The position numbers were made by a program, and so were the translations under genes. A DNA stretch of 64,000 nucleotides from Chloroflexota bacterium. GTDB taxonomy: Bacteria > Chloroflexota > UBA11872 > UBA12225 > JAJDUF01. The notes beneath the pieces were generated by a model that saw only the letters and a list, made by a program, of their open reading frames with translations, was not told the origin of the DNA and searched no databases. The first letter of the stretch is position 1. Each line of letters begins with the position of its first letter. The DNA is taken from positions 124,001 through 188,000 of the forward strand of contig JAJDUF010000011.1 of assembly GCA_022826725.1 (NCBI GenBank), written 5' to 3'. Shown one piece after another: positions 1 through 10,849 of this stretch.

Positions 1-564
1 AACCAGCGCGTTCAGCGGGTATAGCACCATGGCCCGAACGGCGTGCAACCCTTGGGCATTCCGTTTCGTATGACCCCACTGGCTTTGCCACTCGGACACG
101 TCATCCTCCCACCACTTTCTGTTGGCGGGAGGAGGCGAGTTGTCAGGCCAGCCGGCGGACTCTCTAGCCAACTCGGCCAACACCGGCAGCAGGAAACACT
201 CGGTCTTACCGGAACCTGTACCCGTCGTGACCACCAGGTCCTTCTTGTCTCGCAGTACGGTCCTGACACTTTCCCACTGGTGCTTCCACAGCCGAACACC
301 CGGATTTCCCAGCAAGCCCTGCGCCAGGCTCGGCAGGTCGCGGTATTCCCGAGGAAGTTGGGTACTGGCCTCGGCTAGTGTCAGGTTTGATGAAGGGTAC
401 ACTGGCGTCGGCTCCAACAACGGCGGCTGCGACAGCGTGTCCGATGCCGCATATAGAGCCCGTCTCTCCTCGGCCATGTTGGAGTAGCGCAGAGGGAAAG
501 CACTTTCGATGTACTTCCGATAGACTGCGGTCAAGCGTTCGTAGGCACCAACAAGATCCTGCAT
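1..564 (-). CDS. SF2 DEAD/DEAH helicase, N-terminal part only (DruE/DUF1998-like), runs off the left edge
   Basis: The reading frame is open from an ATG at 564 to base 1, giving 188 residues with no stop, so the gene continues outside the window. Around residues 110-125 there is a Walker A motif (VTTGTGSGKTE) preceded by a Q-motif-like stretch (VRLWKHQWESV), and the last visible residues are MVLYPLNALV. This pairing of GTGSGKTE with a YP(L/M)NALV motif Ia is typical of the large DUF1998 helicases of defence loci (DruE of Druantia, DrmA of DISARM). The start lies 3 bases beyond the stop of the preceding gene at 568-570, so the genes are co-transcribed. Which system it belongs to cannot be decided without the missing C-terminus. 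Confidence 0.75.
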   Translation of the reverse strand, partial: MQDLVGAYERLTAVYRKYIESAFPLRYSNMAEERRALYAASDTLSQPPLLEPTPVYPSSNLTLAEASTQLPREYRDLPSLAQGLLGNPGVRLWKHQWESVRTVLRDKKDLVVTTGTGSGKTECFLLPVLAELARESAGWPDNSPPPANRKWWEDDVSEWQSQWGHTKRNAQGLHAVRAMVLYPLNALV

Positions 565-567
565 GGT

Positions 568-1887
568 CTATTTCTCCAAGAGATCGACGTTCAGTTTACG
601 GCACAGTGTCCGGGCCAGGTCCAATGGTATGCGGGGATAGCTCAACCATTCGGGGTTAGCAGTCCGCCCAGGAAGTAGCCCAGAAGCCAGCGTCAACGCC
701 CGCTCGTAAAGTAACGGCCAGCGCTGCGACGCCGGAATGAGGAGTTCTCCGGAATCCGAATCGTGGATCGCCTCCACCTTCTCTTGGTCCGCCTCCAGTG
801 CGAGGAAGCGTAGGCCGTACCAGTCGCCACGCAACCATCGGTTGAACGGCTCGTCGAAGAACAGGGTCATGGTCCGGCTGGAACCGTCACCATCGCGGCC
901 TAGCCGGTACATTCCCAGCTCACCGTGCCAGATGCCGTTCTGTTCGTAAAGAGTGTCGCAGGCCTGGAACCCACCTTGTCGCTGCCACCTTTTGACGTCG
1001 TAAGCCGCGATGGGCAGCTTGGGGATGGAGTGCAGCGAGTCCTTCCATCCATTCAGGTCTGGTAATAGGTGAGCCAACTGGATCGAAGTTGACCCGGCTT
1101 CGACAACCCCGAGATCGGCGCCGCCGTTAGTGTCCCGGGGAAGGCTAGACCCCAACGCAATCCGTGGCGGCCCCGGATAGTGGGTCTGGCGTTTCTCGTT
1201 CAGCGACCACCGCTCTTCGAAAACTCGAATCAGCGATTCCGTGCGCTGCCCAGTCAGGAAACCGCTTGCGGGGTCATCGGGAAACCGCACCAGGGCGGCC
1301 GGAGAAGCTGCCCACCGTGAACCATCGCTGGAACGGTCGATGTGGCCGAGGAGATTGAACCGCCGGAATACCGAGCGGGCCTCCTGCCTATCATCAGCTA
1401 CCCTAAGGATCGCGCACGCCTGTGCGAACGCTTCCCAAGTGCCCTCGCCGCGGGCCGAAACCCAGTGCAGCAATCGCTCGGAACGGGCACATACTTCGGG
1501 AGAGGCCTCCTGTGGCTGCCAGGCATCGGATTGCTCGAACGGGTCGCCGGGATCTGCATATTCCAGCCGCCTGTATTGCAGCGAGTTAAAGCCGTGTATC
1601 CGAATGTCCTGCCGCTGCACCATACCCTTTATCTGGCCCGGCTTCAGTGGATACTCCTCGTCAAACCTGATGCCCAGGCGTTGAAGGATCCTCCCCAAGC
1701 CACCGGGAATTCGGGGACTCTCGTCATCTACTCCCAAGAATACGTAGAACTGTCCCCGGGCATTTTTCTCTAGTTTTACCAGCGGTATCCGCGCAGCCAG
1801 TTCCGCATTCACCACGGTTGTGGTGATTTTCCGGAGAACGTCTTGGGGGGACCCGACTGCTCTAGCGTAAAAGTACTTTCTCTCCAC
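568..1887 (-). CDS. Unassigned protein, second gene of helicase operon (439 aa)
   Basis: I do not recognise a named family. The protein is soluble-looking with no signal peptide or membrane segment. The start is a GTG two bases after the stop of the upstream gene, preceded by a strong AGGGAGGGGG ribosome-binding site, so translation is probably coupled. The C-terminal 45 residues (RIPLDLARTLCRKLNVDLLEK region) look like a short helical tail. The next gene is the helicase, starting 3 bases after this stop. The placement suggests an accessory subunit of a helicase-based defence system, but function is inference from context only. Confidence 0.7.
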   Translation of the reverse strand: MERKYFYARAVGSPQDVLRKITTTVVNAELAARIPLVKLEKNARGQFYVFLGVDDESPRIPGGLGRILQRLGIRFDEEYPLKPGQIKGMVQRQDIRIHGFNSLQYRRLEYADPGDPFEQSDAWQPQEASPEVCARSERLLHWVSARGEGTWEAFAQACAILRVADDRQEARSVFRRFNLLGHIDRSSDGSRWAASPAALVRFPDDPASGFLTGQRTESLIRVFEERWSLNEKRQTHYPGPPRIALGSSLPRDTNGGADLGVVEAGSTSIQLAHLLPDLNGWKDSLHSIPKLPIAAYDVKRWQRQGGFQACDTLYEQNGIWHGELGMYRLGRDGDGSSRTMTLFFDEPFNRWLRGDWYGLRFLALEADQEKVEAIHDSDSGELLIPASQRWPLLYERALTLASGLLPGRTANPEWLSYPRIPLDLARTLCRKLNVDLLEK

Positions 1888-1889
1888 AT

Positions 1890-3611
1890 TCAGCCCCCTC
1901 CCTGGCCAGAGAAGTTACCATTATTCAGGACACTACCACGCAAGATGTAATCACCGATCGGTGTACCAAAGGTCTCTGTAGGATTGGAAGGCTCCAATGA
2001 ATCCCAGGAAAGCACCCTCATGTACCGTCTGTCTACCGATCTGTCGTTTTTCAGCACTTGGACGGAATAGTCACCGGCCGCGAGATGGGATAGATCAACC
2101 GATGTGTTCGCGGTGACCATTTCATCCAGGGCAGGTTCACTGTCCGGTTGTGAGATGTTGGTCACTCTTATCTGCCAGTTGGGATCAAAGGATGTTATTG
2201 AGAGCTCAGGCAGATGTCCCTCAAGCCAGCTATCGCGCCGCCCGGTCGTTAGCCCACCCTTCAGAGAAATGGAGGCCCTGCCGCGAGGTCGAAGCTCATG
2301 GAACAACTCATGCATCTGTGGAATTATGCCGTCCCAGTTGGCAGACAGTACCATACACTCCCGGTACTCGAACCATTCATCATAGTCCAATGCCTCTACT
2401 GGATCTCCATCCCAGTTCAACAGTCCTTCGTCTTTGAGGATATTCAACTGTTCCTCGCACTCCTTCCGGCACAGTAGGAGAAAGGTCTCTCCAAGCCGAG
2501 GTGCTCCCCGGCTAGCGAATGTCCCTGAGGCGCTGTCGAACCGGTCACGAACGAGCACCCAGAAGCTCCGCGCCGGTAGGTGTAGCTCTTCAATCCGTGA
2601 ATCCCCGCTAATCTGGTAAGTCTTGCCGCCAGCGGGGTGGACCTGCCACAATGGCCGGAACTGGCCATCCTTCTCTTGGTGCAGGGGCTCCGGCCTACCG
2701 TCGTGTATCACAGCCAAGTCCACGCCTAGCTCTCTGGCTTGGCGTCGGGGAAATAGGTGGTAGTCTATCGTACCGAATAGAGGGTCGAATTCCCGGTACA
2801 GGCCTGCCGTCAATCGCCTTGGGCTTCGCCAACGGGCGGAGGTACCGTCGCCGGTGCTTGGCTGGTTCCAACCTATCATTGTATAGACCCCGTAGACGGC
2901 ATCAACGATGGCATCGTATCTATCCGTAGTTGCTTCCTGTGCCAGGCTTCTAATGTGACTTGTGGAGAATCCGGTAGCGCGATTGAAAAACCAGGCGCCG
3001 ACCCTTTCCCGGTCGGAGTCTCTGCCCAGTCCATCCTCCGCATTTCTGAAGTCCTCCTCCAACTTCCCTTTATCTCCTTCCCTCAAGAGTGATTGGGACA
3101 AGGGATAATTGGTAAACTTTGTCGGCCCCTCAGGGCCGCGTTCAGCCGAAGGTTGCCACTCTTTACTCAGTATCCAACTGTTGAAAGCGACCCATAGCCC
3201 CTCCTCCGGTGCGCCGGGGGGCTTCAATCCGCTAGGGCGGCCCCTTTCTCCGCCCAGGTCCAGTATTTCCCGCAGTCGCGTAAAGTAGTTTATTTCGGCA
3301 ATGTCGTCTTCCGGTGCCATGCGATGCGCGGCCAACACCATTGCGCCAAGAAAAGCTACATACGGTGGAGTGTCATCTGCCTGTTCCAGAGTTGCTGTCG
3401 GCAGCACGACTCGCCCGTTGGTAACACACTCGTTTCGGACGGCCGACTCAAAGTCCCGCACGGCGCTGGACAATCTGCCCTCGGCAAAGCTGCCAGCTCC
3501 AATTTCTATCAGGGCATCGTCATCCACGCTCAGGTAAAAGACATCTCCGGGGAGCATACCCTCCGTGAAGAATTTCGCGATCGCTTCATTCCACTCGAAG
3601 TAAGAAGCCAT
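1890..3611 (-). CDS. Unassigned protein, first gene of helicase operon (573 aa)
   Basis: The start is ATG at 3611 with GAGGTG just upstream; a GTG two codons earlier is less well spaced. The protein begins ASYFEWNEAIAKFF and has no transmembrane segments. The C-terminal third (about residues 430-550) has a beta-rich, Ig-like feel, with segments such as WQIRVTNISQ and GDYSVQVLKND. I cannot name a family. It opens the operon that ends in the DruE-like helicase, separated by 384 bases from the end of hsdR. Its G+C is somewhat lower than the core genes. A role as a recognition or scaffold subunit of a defence complex is a guess from position. Confidence 0.7.
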   Translation of the reverse strand: MASYFEWNEAIAKFFTEGMLPGDVFYLSVDDDALIEIGAGSFAEGRLSSAVRDFESAVRNECVTNGRVVLPTATLEQADDTPPYVAFLGAMVLAAHRMAPEDDIAEINYFTRLREILDLGGERGRPSGLKPPGAPEEGLWVAFNSWILSKEWQPSAERGPEGPTKFTNYPLSQSLLREGDKGKLEEDFRNAEDGLGRDSDRERVGAWFFNRATGFSTSHIRSLAQEATTDRYDAIVDAVYGVYTMIGWNQPSTGDGTSARWRSPRRLTAGLYREFDPLFGTIDYHLFPRRQARELGVDLAVIHDGRPEPLHQEKDGQFRPLWQVHPAGGKTYQISGDSRIEELHLPARSFWVLVRDRFDSASGTFASRGAPRLGETFLLLCRKECEEQLNILKDEGLLNWDGDPVEALDYDEWFEYRECMVLSANWDGIIPQMHELFHELRPRGRASISLKGGLTTGRRDSWLEGHLPELSITSFDPNWQIRVTNISQPDSEPALDEMVTANTSVDLSHLAAGDYSVQVLKNDRSVDRRYMRVLSWDSLEPSNPTETFGTPIGDYILRGSVLNNGNFSGQGGG

Positions 3612-3995
3612 GAACACACCTCATGGTTTCACATCTGGCCGAGCGGTGCGAGGGTGCGTGGTCCTGTTGATGTTGCTCAGGTTCCTGCACCAAACACGAC
3701 GACTCAAACTTGCCCCTCTACAGACCACAGCCACTGCTTCCAATCACGATCCCGGCCTCTTCATACCACATGCCATGTTGGTTCTGCAAGGATAGGCACT
3801 GGGACAGGCACTCGGATCGAACAGGCCGGGGGCTAGCAGCGATGAGCTGGCTCGGAGCGGAGGGGCAACGAGCAAGGGCACGGTCTGTTGGCGTGATGAA
3901 ACAATGAACGATGGCGAGACGATCAGCTTCATATCGGGTTTGGCAGACCCAATCCGCAACCCGTTCGTACTGCCGCCTTTCCCATGCCCACCACC
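3612..3995. other. Intergenic stretch between hsdR and the helicase operon
   Basis: About 380 bases without a convincing gene; short open frames on both strands lack ribosome-binding sites and protein-like composition. It should hold the promoter of the minus-strand helicase operon, but I see no clear -35/-10 pair. Confidence 0.5.
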
Positions 3996-7142
<3,147 letters not shown>

Positions 7143-7223
7143 GGCATCCGTCCTGCCCTGGACATGACAAGCTCATTCCAATTGGGCAGTTGGCTCTTTC
7201 GCCGTGGCCCTATGTAGTCGTTG

Positions 7224-7604
7224 TCACGGTGCCGCTGAACGCTCTTCAATGATGACTTCGCCGTCGGCCCATGCTTCCAGCGTTACGCTACTGTCCCAGA
7301 GCAGGTCCATGCCCAGCAGCGGGACACTATCCGATTGCAGCACCAGCGCGTCAGCCAAGCGTCCGTGCCAGGATACCGTAGCGAGGTAGGTAGTGAATTC
7401 GAACGGCTCCCCACTGGCCAGCTCGAAGACTCGATAGCCGGCCGAGGGAAGGCCCAACCGCCGAATGGCATCCGGGGGTAGTGTCAAGTAGCCGGTGAAT
7501 CCAGTGTCTAGGACGACCTCCAATCCTTGGAGGCTGTCTGCGCTGTCCATAATATCTATGGTAATCAAAGCCTGCTGGTACTGGTTTACTTTCCCTCTGA
7601 TCAT
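7224..7604 (-). CDS. Retropepsin-like (clan AA) aspartic protease, small
   Basis: A 126-residue protein with one aspartic-protease active-site motif, VLDTGFTGYL, near residues 31-40. The hydrophobic second motif LLGMDLLWD near residue 96 is typical of single-domain bacterial clan AA proteases that act as dimers. There is no signal peptide, so it is probably cytoplasmic. Its ATG overlaps the stop of the preceding small gene (ATGA), and such pairs recur in bacterial genomes. It sits immediately upstream of the intact hsdR as the third cargo module of the RM locus. A substrate cannot be proposed from the sequence. Confidence 0.85.
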   Translation of the reverse strand: MIRGKVNQYQQALITIDIMDSADSLQGLEVVLDTGFTGYLTLPPDAIRRLGLPSAGYRVFELASGEPFEFTTYLATVSWHGRLADALVLQSDSVPLLGMDLLWDSSVTLEAWADGEVIIEERSAAP

Positions 7605-7870
7605 GGCGTGAACGTCAAGCTCCCGCCGCCCATACTGTAGGCAGCGCGATATCCAACCCGCAGTCCATAGATGACGGCTTCCGACTGCCGCTGCTGCAAC
7701 CGCAGCGTAGCCGTTGCATCGTTGGCATCCAGTTCGTAGTCACCGGTCTCGATGTCAATGACCACGAACTTGCCGTGCTCCTGCGGCTCCACCAAGTGGC
7801 GGATCTTTTCCCGATAGATGGCCTCGCCACGGGCGCTCACCTCTCCGGGGCGGTAGGTCCGGTTCGCCAT
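7601..7870 (-). CDS. Small conserved protein paired with the aspartic protease (89 aa)
   Basis: Starts MANRTYRPGEVSARGEAIY at an ATG with GGGAGG seven bases upstream. It is charged, soluble and lacks membrane segments; it contains a short beta-rich core (KFVVIDIETGDYEL). Small proteins of this type commonly precede clan AA aspartic proteases with overlapping ends, as here (ATGA at 7601-7604). The frame is also open upstream to the hsdR-like ATG at 8068, so a 155-residue chimera with an HsdR-derived N-terminus is possible. The ribosome-binding site at 7870 favours the short form. Confidence 0.75.
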   Translation of the reverse strand: MANRTYRPGEVSARGEAIYREKIRHLVEPQEHGKFVVIDIETGDYELDANDATATLRLQQRQSEAVIYGLRVGYRAAYSMGGGSLTFTP

Positions 7871-7950
7871 AGTAGCCTCCCGTTGACAGTCGCCGATGGC
7901 GCCGCGTGTAACGGCTCCATACCAGTATACCGGGGGTTCGTTAGCGGGTG

Positions 7951-8068
7951 GGTCGCTCGGCGCCGGGGGTATCGGGTGCCATATCCGCCCGTGTGCTACC
8001 TGCCAGCCGAGGCCGGTCAGCCAGGCGAGGTCAGCGTGCTCGACATCGGCTTCAGCGATGGTGGTCAT
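7951..8068 (-). pseudogene. hsdR 5'-end relic (scar B)
   Basis: From an ATG at 8068 the encoded peptide [19 protein letters not shown], continuing GWQVAHG, matches the N-terminus of the intact HsdR ([19 protein letters not shown]). Nucleotide similarity to the true hsdR start continues for about 118 bases. A one-base deletion after codon 27 shifts the frame, and beyond GGCGCCGAGCG the similarity stops. The ATG overlaps the stop codon of the TIR-partner gene (ATGA). That suggests an hsdR gene once followed the TIR module directly and was replaced by the protease module plus the current hsdR. Confidence 0.85.
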
Positions 8069-8577
8069 TTCGCCCAGTCCATGACGCCAGCGATTACGAG
8101 AAGGATTATGATAGCCAAAACTACGTGCAGTGCAGCGAACAGCATCGGCACCCAGCGTTCGATGCGTGTCACTGCTCGGTAGGTCTTGCCTTGCCCCTCC
8201 TCTGCCAAATCCCACTCATGCTTGTACACCGCCGCCGGCAGATGCTGCTCCAACTCGTGGATCAGGTCGAACTTGATGCGGTTCAGGTCGGTGTGTGACT
8301 TGATGACCAAATACCAGACTGCGGAAACGGAAACTCCAGTGATGGGAACGAGCAGCGTCCAGTAGTGCTGGCCAAAACTTGCGGACTGTAGCCCGTACAG
8401 CGCGACGAGGGCCGCGTTGATGGTCAGTAGGTACTGGCTCGAAGCGACCCGGCGTGCGCTTACGTTCTCAGCAGACTGCACGTAGAGCTTGTACTGCTCC
8501 ACAAGGTCCGCATGGAACGAGCCGCCGTAGGTCTGCTCGGAGCGATGGACTACAGGTTCTCGCGCCTGACTAGCCAT
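8065..8577 (-). CDS. Three-helix membrane protein paired with TIR protein (170 aa)
   Basis: Three hydrophobic segments are visible at about residues 46-64, 71-92 and 143-166, separated by a charged cytoplasmic-looking stretch (residues 93-140). No enzymatic motif is apparent. The ATG at 8577 lies 3 bases after the TIR gene stop, with GAGGTAGG as ribosome-binding site, so the two are an operon and probably function together. By analogy with TIR systems where a TIR-made signal opens a membrane effector, this may be the effector, but it lacks the SIR2, macro or SLOG domains of known ThsA proteins. Its stop codon overlaps the ATG of the hsdR relic. Confidence 0.75.
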   Translation of the reverse strand: MASQAREPVVHRSEQTYGGSFHADLVEQYKLYVQSAENVSARRVASSQYLLTINAALVALYGLQSASFGQHYWTLLVPITGVSVSAVWYLVIKSHTDLNRIKFDLIHELEQHLPAAVYKHEWDLAEEGQGKTYRAVTRIERWVPMLFAALHVVLAIIILLVIAGVMDWAK

Positions 8578-8580
8578 AGC

Positions 8581-8970
8581 CTACCTCGGCTTTGCAATGA
8601 GTTCCTTTAAAGTAGGCCACGTCCAGGGATGGATTTTCTTCCTTTTAGGCGCTGACTTCGGGCACGAGCATGTCTTGTTCCTGCGGCCCTTCAGCAGGAA
8701 GTACGGTTTCCCTGCCTGCTGCACCATCGTGACTTCCGCCTCCACACCCTTCGCCTGGTGCGTGTGTTCCCCGCAGATAACGATGGTGAGGTCCGTCCTG
8801 TCAATCAGATCTCGTACCTTCTTCCGCCAGCTTTCATCAAACGGTTCCTGCACAGACCAGTCCGTGATGCTGAACGGTGAATCAGGTCTTTCGGCCTGCG
8901 CTACGAGGTTGCCTCGCAGGTCGCTATCGTGGTCGTAGTCGAAGCTGATGAATGCACTCTTGGTAACCAT
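8581..8970 (-). CDS. TIR-like domain protein (DUF1863/ThsB type)
   Basis: A single-domain protein of 129 residues starting MVTKSAFISFDYDHDSDLR. The first strand FISFDYDHD, the segment ITDWSVQEP and the strand TIVICGEHTHQAKGVEAEV followed by GKPYFLLKG fit the MTH538/DUF1863 TIR-like fold found in Thoeris ThsB. In that family the TIR protein senses phage and makes an ADPR-derived signal from NAD+. No ThsA homologue with SIR2 or SLOG domain is nearby; the partner is a small membrane protein. Start at 8970 is set by AGGAGG seven bases upstream. It lies directly after a second hsdR relic. Confidence 0.82.
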   Translation of the reverse strand: MVTKSAFISFDYDHDSDLRGNLVAQAERPDSPFSITDWSVQEPFDESWRKKVRDLIDRTDLTIVICGEHTHQAKGVEAEVTMVQQAGKPYFLLKGRRNKTCSCPKSAPKRKKIHPWTWPTLKELIAKPR

Positions 8971-9000
8971 CACTGCCTCCTAGTCTATTGGCAAACGTCA

Positions 9001-9176
9001 TCCAGTACCGCTGCGGGCCGGCTGCGAGTCAGTTCGGCGAGGGTGTTCCGCACCTGCCGTTCCAGAATCAGTTGTCCGCAGTCGGCCCACTCGGCGCCGG
9101 GAGTATCGGGTGCGTTGCCCGGCCCGTGCGCCACCTGCCAGCCAACGGCAGACCGTCAGGCCAAGGTGGCGGCTTC
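9001..9176 (-). pseudogene. hsdR 5'-region relic (scar C)
   Basis: Read on the minus strand, this segment encodes [19 protein letters not shown] followed by ADCGQLILERQVRNTLAEL. It aligns with residues 21-58 of the intact HsdR ([19 protein letters not shown], then [16 protein letters not shown]). The copy has lost its start, has a TGA where the intact gene has the Trp codon of ALAW, and stops being similar after about 60 codons. It is more diverged from hsdR than scar B, so it probably came from another hsdR allele or is older. Confidence 0.8.
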
Positions 9177-9213
9177 GGTGAGGACAACTATCGTCCATCT
9201 ACCATACCTTGTG

Positions 9214-10812
9214 CTAATCCGAGCTATCGCTCTTCTGCTGCACCGCGACCATGACGACAAATCCACGCTTCCCATGAAAACCTTTCCCTCCCGGCCCTTT
9301 CCAGCCATAACTCCCAGTGTTCCCAACCCTACCTTTAAATACCTCTACTACGCTGCTACTATCACCACCTGAAACCTGGACTAGTACATGCCCGATGACA
9401 TCATCAGGATTCTGCTCGACGTGACATTGATACTCCCGTGGCCCAATCTCTCCCACAATTCTTTCTAAAGCGCTCAGGTTTTGAACAGCACTACTACGGT
9501 CCCTCTGCTCTTGTTCCGCCTGCCGATAACACTCAACGGCTTCATTGAACCGTCCAAGAGCTACGAGCGCATTTCCTTTATTGAAAATCACTCGTTCCTC
9601 GCCTAGGGCAATTGCTTTATCGTAATCTCCAATGGCCTCTCTAAACTTCCCTAAATCCATATAAGTATTTCCGCGATTGAACAATGCCTGTTCGCGGCCG
9701 AAAGCTACAGGTTCACCCAAGCTCACTTCGATTGCTTTGCCATAGTAGAGCAATGCTTCCTCGTAATCGTCCAATGCAGCCAACGCATTTCCGCAGTTAA
9801 AGTAGACCATGACCAGAAATCGACTCCGCAAGAATTCGTTTATATCCAGAACCAGGCTAAGAAAGGGTTGGTCTTTATGGGCCATTGCTTGTCCGTAATC
9901 TTCTATAGCATCACGATAGAGTTTCGCTTCGGACTTCGCATTCCCACGTAAAAAGTAGGGTTCGCCAATATCTGATGCAAGTTCTATGCAATTATCGTAA
10001 GCAGTAATGGCCTGTGCGTAATCACCCGACTGGAAATGATGGTTCCCCTGGACTAGGTAAAACTGGGGGTCTGTGACCCGTATGGATGACGACACTCCTT
10101 CCGATGCAGAGAATCCATAGATATCGGGGAATAAGGATGACTCGCCGATATCCAGCAATGCAAGTTCTTCAAGGAGTGAATTCTTGTCGTCCTTCGGAAT
10201 TTCTATTTCCGTTATGATCTGGCTATCGGTGGGGATTAAAGGTCGTCCAATAACAAACACTCCACGCTGCCTAAGTATCCTGGGCATCGCATCACCACTC
10301 CACATCGGCTCACAATAGAGCAAGCCGGGAGCGTTAGCCTCGCGGTAAAACACCGCGTCAATCGTTTGGCCACCTTGATCGCTTGGTACCTTGGCAACGT
10401 GAATAGTGTCATTCGTATTTAAGATGAACAGCTTCCCGTTACAATCGCTTGCTTCGCGACTGGCGAACCACAGCGAGACCAGAGGGTCCCACGTGAAGTC
10501 CAGCAAGCCAGTAGCCGCCCCGAAATGTTGCAATTTGGCGAGAAGCTGAAGATCTGAAATGTCGCGTCCGGCCTCGACTCCGAACCCGCGAGTGCGTGCG
10601 GCGTCTACAAGGGTGTTGCGGTGGTAGTCGGCATAGATATTGGCGAATCGAGGATTCTTCAAGACGTCATTCCCCAGGTTCTCAATGAGACGACGGGTGG
10701 CTGCCGAACGTAGGGGCCATGGCGACTTGGCCTGACCTCGGTAGGCGTAGATGCCCGGTCTGGAGGTAGCTTCTCTTATCTTTTGAAGGAATTTATCAAT
10801 GATGGTAGCCAT
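9214..10812 (-). CDS. FRG-domain protein with TPR repeats (532 aa)
   Basis: The N-terminal domain begins with the signature IYAYRGQAKSPWPL near residues 20-33 and continues LLDFTWDPLVSLWFASR, the FRG domain pattern. Residues about 250-440 hold TPR-like repeats with recurring blocks such as YAQAITAYDNCIEL, YEEALLYYGKAIEV and FREAIGDYDKAIAL. The C-terminus is glycine-rich (GWKGPGGKGFHGKRG). FRG proteins are common in phage-defence loci, but their activity is not settled. G+C is clearly lower than in hsdM or hsdR, indicating separate acquisition. It starts 37 bases after hsdS and precedes hsdR scar C, so it is the first cargo module of the RM locus. Confidence 0.87.
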   Translation of the reverse strand: MATIIDKFLQKIREATSRPGIYAYRGQAKSPWPLRSAATRRLIENLGNDVLKNPRFANIYADYHRNTLVDAARTRGFGVEAGRDISDLQLLAKLQHFGAATGLLDFTWDPLVSLWFASREASDCNGKLFILNTNDTIHVAKVPSDQGGQTIDAVFYREANAPGLLYCEPMWSGDAMPRILRQRGVFVIGRPLIPTDSQIITEIEIPKDDKNSLLEELALLDIGESSLFPDIYGFSASEGVSSSIRVTDPQFYLVQGNHHFQSGDYAQAITAYDNCIELASDIGEPYFLRGNAKSEAKLYRDAIEDYGQAMAHKDQPFLSLVLDINEFLRSRFLVMVYFNCGNALAALDDYEEALLYYGKAIEVSLGEPVAFGREQALFNRGNTYMDLGKFREAIGDYDKAIALGEERVIFNKGNALVALGRFNEAVECYRQAEQEQRDRSSAVQNLSALERIVGEIGPREYQCHVEQNPDDVIGHVLVQVSGGDSSSVVEVFKGRVGNTGSYGWKGPGGKGFHGKRGFVVMVAVQQKSDSSD

Positions 10813-10849
10813 ATACGTCTACCCCCGCGGGCGAACTGGAGAGGAACTG

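Noticed and set aside
3744..3959. 71-codon minus-strand frame between hsdR and the helicase operon
   Set aside because: No ribosome-binding site, no family features and biased composition.
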